Assembly (NCBI GenBank): GCA_030044485.1
Contig: JASHVQ010000230.1
Span: 1 to 9,535, forward strand
Direction of reading: 5' to 3'
Source of the DNA: Methylovirgula sp.
GTDB lineage: Bacteria > Pseudomonadota > Alphaproteobacteria > Rhizobiales > Beijerinckiaceae
Length of the DNA stretch: 9,535 nt
The notes below the pieces were generated by a model that worked only from the letters and a program-made list of their open reading frames with translations, was not told the DNA's origin and searched no databases. The translations under genes were made by a program, and so were the position numbers. Position 1 is the stretch's first letter; each line of letters starts with the position of its first letter. This document shows positions 1 to 4,878 of the stretch, piece after piece.

Positions 1-168
1 TCCCGCCGTGAGCGCGGCGAGAAAGGTCATGATCGCGACGACGGTGACGAGCGCCCGGCCGGCGATCGAAGCGGCGGGCACGAGCGGCTGCTCGCGGCGC
101 AAATCGAGCGCCTCGTTTTCGGAGAGCCGTTCCAGGCTCCTGCGCCGCTCGGATTGGGCGAGCATCAT
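1..168 (-). CDS. ftsX: Cell division protein FtsX, N-terminal part (runs off the left edge)
   Basis: The first 56 codons of a gene leaving the window at base 1. FtsX is the polytopic membrane partner of the FtsE ATPase; in studied species FtsEX relays divisome signals to periplasmic peptidoglycan hydrolases. What is visible is a charged cytoplasmic N-terminus (MMLAQSERRRSLERLSENEA, then a basic stretch to about residue 30) leading into the start of a hydrophobic segment (about residues 35-56, AGRALVTVVAIMTFLAALTAG pattern). This is the usual FtsX N-terminal architecture. Two adjacent ATG codons (166-168 and 163-165) are possible starts; the first lies four bases past the ftsE stop, so the two genes are almost certainly co-transcribed and probably translationally coupled. 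Identification rests mainly on position behind ftsE plus this topology, because the periplasmic loop and the remaining membrane segments lie outside the window. Confidence 0.85.
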   Translation of the reverse strand, partial: MMLAQSERRRSLERLSENEALDLRREQPLVPAASIAGRALVTVVAIMTFLAALTAG

Positions 169-172
169 TCGC

Positions 173-835
173 TCACTCGTAGATATGCAGGCGGGCGTCG
201 CCGAGCACGAGGCGGCGCGCCGTATCGAACTGGTCCATCAAGGCGAGATCGTGGGTGGCGATGACCACCGCGGTGCCCGACTTATGCAGTTCGGCGAAAA
301 GCCTCAGCAGGCGGCGCGCCAGGGTCGGATCGACGTTGCCGGTCGGCTCGTCGGCCAGAAGCAGTTCGGGGCGCACGATGAGCGCGCGGGCAATGGCGGC
401 GCGCTGTTTCTCGCCGCCCGAGAGGACAGGCGGCAGGACGTGCATATGTTCGCCCAGTCCAACCCAGCGCAAAAGCTCGACCACTTCGGCGCGGTAGGAG
501 GATTCATTGCGCCCCTGCACGCGCAAGGGAAGCGCGACATTCTCATAGGTCGTCAAATGATCGAGCAGCCGAAAATCCTGGAAGACGACGCCGATGCGGC
601 GCCGCAGATGCGTGATCTCGTCTTTGGTCAGCATTGAAGCGTCGGCGTCGAAAAGGGTGATGAGGCCGCGCGTCGGCTTCAACGACAGGAGAATGAGGCG
701 TAGCAGCGTCGTCTTTCCGGCACCCGAGGGCCCGGTCAGGAATTGGAAGGACCGCGGTTCGATATCGAAGCTGATATCCCTGAGGATCTCGCCCCCCATC
801 CCGTATCTGAGACCGACATTTTCGAACCGGACCAA
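173..835 (-). CDS. ftsE: Cell division ATP-binding protein FtsE
   Basis: A 220-residue ABC ATPase that pairs with FtsX at the septum and drives control of peptidoglycan hydrolysis rather than solute transport. All nucleotide-binding motifs are intact: Walker A GPSGAGKTT (residues 35-43), Q-loop Gln86 in VVFQDFRLL, signature LSGGEKQR (138-145), Walker B LLLADE followed by PTGNVD (158-169), and the H-loop His195 in VIATHDLAL. The length and the FENVGLRYG start match the family. The start is TTG at 833-835: the frame upstream has no ATG or GTG before a stop at 896-898, and a purine-rich GGGCGAGG sits about five bases upstream as ribosome-binding site. ftsX follows after four bases. The gene is divergent from the zinc-ribbon gene, sharing an intergenic region with a CtrA-type box. 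LolD/MacB-type ATPases share these motifs, but the ftsX neighbour favours FtsE. Confidence 0.96.
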   Translation of the reverse strand: MVRFENVGLRYGMGGEILRDISFDIEPRSFQFLTGPSGAGKTTLLRLILLSLKPTRGLITLFDADASMLTKDEITHLRRRIGVVFQDFRLLDHLTTYENVALPLRVQGRNESSYRAEVVELLRWVGLGEHMHVLPPVLSGGEKQRAAIARALIVRPELLLADEPTGNVDPTLARRLLRLFAELHKSGTAVVIATHDLALMDQFDTARRLVLGDARLHIYE

Positions 836-892
836 GTCAACCTCGCCCTTCGCACCCGTCGCGAACTCGTGCGTCCCGGCGCGGCGCGGCGC

Positions 893-897
893 GAATC
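893..897. promoter_or_regulatory. GANTC site (CcrM-type methylation target) in the ftsE control region
   Basis: GAATC at 893-897 matches GANTC, the site methylated by the cell-cycle methyltransferase CcrM in alphaproteobacteria. It lies six bases from the predicted CtrA box, on the ftsE side and upstream of the ftsE start. In Caulobacter, GANTC sites inside promoters of cell-cycle genes can make transcription depend on methylation state. A five-base degenerate motif also occurs by chance, so a functional role is inferred from position only. Confidence 0.35.
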
Positions 898-903
898 ATG
901 GCC

Positions 904-919
904 TTAACGGCGCTTTAAC
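904..919 (+). promoter_or_regulatory. Predicted CtrA-binding box (TTAA-N7-TTAAC)
   Basis: Bases 904-907 are TTAA, 908-914 are a seven-base spacer (cggcgct), and 915-919 are TTAAC. This is an exact match to the full CtrA recognition consensus of alphaproteobacteria, TTAA-N7-TTAAC. It lies in the 158-bp gap between ftsE (start 76 bases away on the minus strand) and the zinc-ribbon gene (start 75 bases downstream on the plus strand), so it could act on either or both. I could not place convincing -10 elements around it. TTAA is rare by chance in DNA this GC-rich, which raises the weight of the match. Binding itself is inferred. Confidence 0.6.
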
Positions 920-993
920 CATAGCAGCGGAGCATTGGCCAAGACCATCGCCGCCATCGGCTCATCCCGCACTTTGCGAGAGCAGCGCTTTTC

Positions 994-1698
994 ATGCAGA
1001 TCGAGTGCCCGGGCTGCGCCAAATCCTACCACATTATTAAAGCCGCGCTCGGCCCGAACGGACGGCGGGTCGCCTGCCCACGTTGCGACTCGATCTGGTT
1101 CGTCGCCGCCGAGGGCGTGAGCATCGCGTCGGCCTTGCCCGCGACGATCGAGATTGCCGGCCAAGACATCCGCGCCGAGCCGCGGAGACCGGCTGCGAAA
1201 CCTCCCGTTCGGCGCGCCAATCCGCGGCTTGCGCCCCTGCCGCGACCCCGTTCGAGCTTGGCCAGGACGCTTGGCGCGGGGATGGCCTTGCTGGCAATGA
1301 GCATGGCGCTGATCGGCCTGCGGGCGCGGATCGTGACGCTTTGGCCGCAGACCGATGCGGCCTATGCGGCGCTCGGTTTGCCGGTCAACCTGCGCGGCCT
1401 TGAATTGCGCGGCCTTTCCACGCTCTCTTCTTACGAGGGCGCCGAGCCCGTGCTCGGCATCGAAGGCGAGATCGTCAACGTCGGGGCGCGTCAGACCGAA
1501 GTGCCGCCCGTCGAGCTGACGATCCGCGACAAGCAGGGCGAGGTCCTTTACAGCTGGACGGCACTGTCGCGCCGGCATTGGCTGGCGGCGGGCGAAAGCG
1601 TCGAGTTCCAAGCGCGCCTCGTCGCTCCGCCGCCCGAAGGCGCCGAGGTTCTCGCCCAATTTGCACCGGACGAGCCGGAAACCTTGGCCTCGCGGTAA
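994..1698 (+). CDS. MJ0042-type zinc-ribbon, membrane-anchored protein of unknown function
   Basis: A 234-residue protein with three visible parts. Residues 1-38 form an MJ0042-type zinc ribbon with four cysteines as CxxC...CxxC (Cys5, Cys8, Cys28, Cys31; context MQIECPGCAKSY and RVACPRCDSIWF). Residues 50-88 are a Pro/Arg/Ala-rich linker. Residues 89-110 are a single hydrophobic segment (LARTLGAGMALLAMSMALIGL), with a C-terminal domain at about 130-225 (GIEGEIVNVGARQTEVPPVELTIRD pattern) resembling the DUF3426-like beta-rich domain often found behind such ribbons. The likely topology is a cytoplasmic zinc ribbon and an external C-terminal domain. The start is ATG at 994, just before the conserved ribbon; its ribosome site is weak. 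It is divergent from ftsE, shares the CtrA-box region, and precedes ftsY. The function of the family is not established; a link to division or envelope is inferred from the neighbourhood only. Confidence 0.85.
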   Translation: MQIECPGCAKSYHIIKAALGPNGRRVACPRCDSIWFVAAEGVSIASALPATIEIAGQDIRAEPRRPAAKPPVRRANPRLAPLPRPRSSLARTLGAGMALLAMSMALIGLRARIVTLWPQTDAAYAALGLPVNLRGLELRGLSTLSSYEGAEPVLGIEGEIVNVGARQTEVPPVELTIRDKQGEVLYSWTALSRRHWLAAGESVEFQARLVAPPPEGAEVLAQFAPDEPETLASR

Positions 1699-1739
1699 AT
1701 TTCGGGCGTCGGCGCGGATGGCCGCGGCGCAAATTCCGA

Positions 1740-1769
1740 TTGTGTTCGGACGGGCGATGCCCATATAGG
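1740..1769 (+). promoter_or_regulatory. Possible sigma-70-type promoter for ftsY
   Basis: TTGTGT (1740-1745) could serve as a -35 element, with TATAGG (1764-1769, spacer 18) or CATATA (1762-1767, spacer 16) as the -10. It lies in the 109-bp gap between the zinc-ribbon gene and ftsY, about 40 bases before the ftsY start. The -35 matches the consensus only in TTG, so this is a candidate, and ftsY may instead be read through from the upstream gene. A short 5-bp dyad (1735-1739 with 1746-1750) overlaps the -35. Confidence 0.3.
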
Positions 1770-1807
1770 CCGCAGCCGCGCCGGCGCCCAAACCACCGGA
1801 TAAATCC

Positions 1808-2824
1808 TTGCCCGACACCGACAATGACGACAAGACGCCGCTTCCGAGGCGGCTTTTTGGGGGCGACGCGGAAAGCCCACCGGCGCCATTGCCTGCGGCT
1901 TCGCGCGCCGGCTGGTGGAGACGACTGAGCCAGGGGCTTTCGCGTTCCTCGCAGGCGCTCGCCGCGGGGCTCACCGATATTTTTTCGAAGCGCCGCCTCG
2001 ATCGCCGAACGCTCCAGGACTTGGAAGACGCGTTGATCCGCGCCGATCTCGGCCTTCCCGCCGCGAGCCGGATTGCCGAAGACGTTGGACGCGGCCGCTT
2101 CGACAAGGATGTCGATGTCGGCGAGGTCAAGGAAATTCTCGCCGCCGATATCGAAGGCTCGCTCGCCCCGGTCGCCAAGCCGTTGGAGATCGACGCCGCG
2201 CGGCGTCCTTTCGTGATCCTCGTCGTGGGCGTCAACGGCTCCGGCAAGACGACGACCATCGGCAAGCTTGCCGCCAAATTTTCGCGCCAAGGAAAGCGCG
2301 TCGCGCTGGTTGCGGGCGATACGTTCCGCGCCGCGGCGATCGAGCAATTGCGCATCTGGAGCGAGCGGCTCGGCTGCGAGGTCTTCGCGCGCGAAAGCGG
2401 CAGCGATGCCGCGGGCCTCGCCTACGACGCGCTAGATGCGGCGCGGCAGCGCGGCACCGACATTCTCATCATGGATACGGCCGGGCGGCTTCAAAACAGG
2501 ACCGAGCTGATGGGCGAGCTCGAAAAGATCGTCCGCGTCATGAAGAAGCTCGATGCCGAGGCGCCGCATGCCGTGCTGCTGGTGCTCGATGCAACCGTCG
2601 GCCAGAACGCGCTTTCGCAGGTCGAACTTTTCGGGCGCAGCGCCGGCGTCACCGGCCTCGTCATGACCAAGCTCGACGGAACGGCGCGCGGCGGCATCCT
2701 CGTCGCCATTGCCGAGAAATTCAAACTGCCGATCCATTTCATCGGAGTCGGCGAAGGCGCCGACGATCTCGAGCCATTTGCGGCACGCGATTTCGCGCGC
2801 GCCATCGTCGGCCTCGATCCCTAG
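1808..2824 (+). CDS. ftsY: Signal recognition particle receptor FtsY
   Basis: A 338-residue SRP receptor GTPase. It docks the SRP-ribosome complex at the inner membrane and, with Ffh, hands nascent membrane proteins to SecYEG. The N-terminal region (1-60) is short, with a basic amphipathic stretch (WWRRLSQGLSRSSQALAAGL, about 36-55) suited to membrane binding. The N domain covers about 60-130 and the G domain 135-336. GTPase motifs are complete: G1 GVNGSGKTTT (141-150), DTFRAAAIEQL (171-181), DTAGR (223-227), TKLDGTARGG (287-296) and the closing GVGEGADDLEPF (313-324). The start is TTG at 1808-1810: the frame is closed by a stop at 1766-1768 with no ATG or GTG between, and no strong ribosome site is visible. 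It lies 109 bases after the zinc-ribbon gene; yciB follows within 57 bases, probably in the same transcript. Confidence 0.97.
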   Translation: MPDTDNDDKTPLPRRLFGGDAESPPAPLPAASRAGWWRRLSQGLSRSSQALAAGLTDIFSKRRLDRRTLQDLEDALIRADLGLPAASRIAEDVGRGRFDKDVDVGEVKEILAADIEGSLAPVAKPLEIDAARRPFVILVVGVNGSGKTTTIGKLAAKFSRQGKRVALVAGDTFRAAAIEQLRIWSERLGCEVFARESGSDAAGLAYDALDAARQRGTDILIMDTAGRLQNRTELMGELEKIVRVMKKLDAEAPHAVLLVLDATVGQNALSQVELFGRSAGVTGLVMTKLDGTARGGILVAIAEKFKLPIHFIGVGEGADDLEPFAARDFARAIVGLDP

Positions 2825-2869
2825 GCTTGCGCCATGCCCAGGCCTGGTGCAGGTAAGGCGCGGGCCGTC

Positions 2870-2875
2870 GAGGGA
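2870..2875 (+). promoter_or_regulatory. Ribosome-binding site that decides the yciB start
   Basis: GAGGGA at 2870-2875 lies six bases before ATG 2882. An in-frame upstream ATG at 2834 has no comparable site, and its extra 16 residues (MPRPGAGKARAVEGQT) do not look conserved, so the ATG at 2882 is preferred. Confidence 0.65.
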
Positions 2876-2881
2876 CAAACG

Positions 2882-3595
2882 ATGACAAAAACCGCGGATC
2901 GCGGCCGGGCGAAGGAGAAGACTCCGGCGCCCTGGTTCAAGCTGACGCTCGAACTCGGGCCGCTCTTTCTGTTCTTCTTCGCCAATGCGCGCCCGAAGCT
3001 CTTCGCGCCTTATGCCCGGCTGGTTCTCTCCCCCGCCCTGCTCGCCGGGCAGAACGCCGGCCTCTTCACCGCGACGGCCGTGTTGATCCCGGCCGCGGTC
3101 GCAGCACTCGCCGTTTCCTATCTGCGCACCAAGCGCCTGCCGGTGATGCCGGTCGTGACCGCGCTGCTGGTCGTCATCTTCGGCGCGCTCACCCTTTATT
3201 TTCAGGATCCGCGCTTCATCAAGATGAAGCCCACGATCCTTTACCTGGCCTTCGGCATCGCGCTGCTCGGCGGAATGATCTTCGACAAGCCGCTTCTGCC
3301 GGTCCTTCTCGACAATGCCATGCCGCTGACGGAGCGCGGCTGGCGCATTCTCACCCGGCGCTGGGGCATCTTCTTCTTGGCGCTGGCGCTCGCCAACGAA
3401 ATCGTCTGGCGCACGCAATCCACCAATGTCTGGGTCGCATTCAAGTTTCCGGGTACCGTGATCATCATCTTCCTTTTCACCATAACGCAGGTTCCGTTCA
3501 TGCTGCGCCATGAGCTCAAGGAGGAGGGCGGGGGCGATCTACCTGAAGAAGACGAGCGTCACGATCACAAAGACCGGCAAGAGAATCGCGCCTGA
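2882..3595 (+). CDS. yciB: Inner membrane-spanning protein YciB / septation protein A
   Basis: A 237-residue polytopic inner-membrane protein of the YciB (IspZ, septation protein A) family, linked to cell-envelope synthesis and septation; its biochemical activity is not settled. Hydrophobic segments fall near residues 22-36, 57-81, 87-107, 118-134, 161-173 and 188-208. Family signatures include LELGPLFLFFFANAR (23-37), FQDPRFIKMKPT (107-118) and ALANEIVWR (169-177) with a following WVAFK. The start at 2882 is chosen for the strong ribosome site just upstream; 2834 is an in-frame alternative. It follows ftsY by 57 bases on the same strand, a pairing I recall in other Rhizobiales. The last 18 codons overlap the convergent antiporter gene and give a very charged, hydrophilic tail (EEGGGDLPEEDERHDHKDRQ), unlike the rest of the protein and probably not part of the conserved fold. 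Confidence 0.92.
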   Translation: MTKTADRGRAKEKTPAPWFKLTLELGPLFLFFFANARPKLFAPYARLVLSPALLAGQNAGLFTATAVLIPAAVAALAVSYLRTKRLPVMPVVTALLVVIFGALTLYFQDPRFIKMKPTILYLAFGIALLGGMIFDKPLLPVLLDNAMPLTERGWRILTRRWGIFFLALALANEIVWRTQSTNVWVAFKFPGTVIIIFLFTITQVPFMLRHELKEEGGGDLPEEDERHDHKDRQENRA

Positions 3596-4876
3596 CCAGG
3601 CGAGATAGAGAAAGAAGCCGGGCATCGCCACGCGGGCGCGCAGCGCCAGCGCGTAAATCATGAAATTCGGCGCATTGCCGATATAGGTCAAAGCCCCCAT
3701 GAACACGGCGCCAACCGAGATCGCGGCAAGCGCCTGGGAATGCGCCCCCATGAGCGTCGCCGGATTGCCGCCCGCGAGACCGAAGAAGACGAGATAGGTC
3801 GGCGCATTGTCGAGCACCGAGGACAAAAGCCCGGTTGCCCAAAAATAAGCGGCGGCGTTCGGCGTCGCGTCGGGCCGCGCCAGCGCTTCGACGATGGGCT
3901 GAAAAGGCCCATGCGAATTTGCTTCGAGCATGGCCATGACGGGAATGATGCAGACGAAGATCGCTGCGAAAAGCTTGGCCACTTCTTCGAGCGGCCCCCA
4001 GCTGAAATGATTGGCTTCGTGGTCGGCGCGCGGCGTCACGGCGAGCGAGACGAGGCCGATCGCCAGCATCGCCGCGTCGCGCAGCACATCCTGCAATTCG
4101 AGCCTTGTGCCGAGAACGCCGACGCCAACTCCCGGATGCCAGAGAGCGCTCGTCAATATGGCGGCGACGGTCGCCAGGATCAGCGCGACATTTTTCAAGC
4201 CGCGGATTTGCAGGCGCGTCTCCCCGCCGTCCGAGACGGCCTTCTCTTTGCTGAAGAAATAAAGGTCGATGAGGAAGAAAACGGCGAGCAGCAGGCCGGA
4301 AGCCAGCAACATGTGCGGCCAAAGAGTCTGCAAAGGCCAAAAGAAATCGACGCCCCGCAGGAACCCGAAGAAAAGCGGCGGATTGCCGAGCGGACTCAGC
4401 ACGCCGCCGACATTGGCGACCAGGAAGATGGTGAAGATCATCACATGCACCTTGTGGCGGCGCTGCGCATTGGCCTGCAGCAGCGGCCTGACCAAGATCA
4501 TCGACGCGCCGATCGAGCCGATGACATTGGCCGCCAGCGTCCCGGCGGCGAGCAATCCGGTGTTGGTGAGCGCAGTGGCGCGGTCGAGATCGGAAACCAC
4601 GATACCGGCCGCCGCCGTGTAGAAAGCAAAGAGCATGAGGATGAACGGCAGATAGTAGCTCAGCATGCTCGCGGCGAAGGCGGCGAAGGTCGGCCCCGCT
4701 CCTTCATGCGCGACGAGCAGGACGAGGGCGAGCAGCGCCCAGAAGCCCGCCGCCTTGCCGAAATGAACATGCCAAAGCCGCTTGGCGAAGATCGGGCCGA
4801 GAGCGATCGAAAGCAGCAGAGCGGGAAACGGCAGGCCGAGCCAGAGCGGCATGTGCGCGCCGTCGAGAACATCCAT
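3539..4876 (-). CDS. Sodium:proton antiporter-like membrane protein (NhaD / CitMHS-like, ion transporter superfamily)
   Basis: A 445-residue, very hydrophobic protein with roughly eleven to twelve predicted membrane segments. It resembles proteins annotated as sodium:proton antiporters in alphaproteobacteria (NhaD-like or 'putative citrate transport' families of the ion transporter superfamily). Characteristic stretches are ANVIGSIGASMILVRPLL (116-133), LSPLGNPPLFFGFLRGVDFF (160-179), LLSSVLDNAPTYLVFFGLAGGNP (350-372) and ALTYIGNAPNFMIYALA (395-411); the paired Asn-Pro and Asp-Asn-Ala-Pro re-entrant motifs are where these transporters bind ions. The substrate cannot be read from sequence: Na+/H+ exchange is most likely, and an organic-acid carrier is possible. 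ATG 4874-4876 lies two bases after the polA stop, with GAGG inside the last polA codons as ribosome site, so expression is probably coupled to polA. An ATG eight codons in (MPLWLG) is an alternative. Its 3' end overlaps yciB by 57 bp. Confidence 0.85.
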   Translation of the reverse strand: MDVLDGAHMPLWLGLPFPALLLSIALGPIFAKRLWHVHFGKAAGFWALLALVLLVAHEGAGPTFAAFAASMLSYYLPFILMLFAFYTAAAGIVVSDLDRATALTNTGLLAAGTLAANVIGSIGASMILVRPLLQANAQRRHKVHVMIFTIFLVANVGGVLSPLGNPPLFFGFLRGVDFFWPLQTLWPHMLLASGLLLAVFFLIDLYFFSKEKAVSDGGETRLQIRGLKNVALILATVAAILTSALWHPGVGVGVLGTRLELQDVLRDAAMLAIGLVSLAVTPRADHEANHFSWGPLEEVAKLFAAIFVCIIPVMAMLEANSHGPFQPIVEALARPDATPNAAAYFWATGLLSSVLDNAPTYLVFFGLAGGNPATLMGAHSQALAAISVGAVFMGALTYIGNAPNFMIYALALRARVAMPGFFLYLAWSGAILLPVFVIVTLVFFR

Positions 4877-4878
4877 TT

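Noticed and set aside
904..2355. A 483-codon minus-strand open frame across the zinc-ribbon gene and ftsY
   Set aside because: It is antisense to two well-supported genes and spans their intergenic region; the product is rich in Arg, Ser and Gly without family features.
2834..2881. A 16-residue N-terminal extension of YciB from ATG 2834
   Set aside because: The strong ribosome site lies before ATG 2882, and the extension is non-hydrophobic and does not resemble the family N-terminus. It is kept only as an alternative start.
2432..3511. A 359-codon minus-strand open frame across the ftsY end and yciB
   Set aside because: It is a highly charged Arg/Glu/Asp-rich mirror of hydrophobic YciB codons, a typical shadow of a membrane-protein gene.
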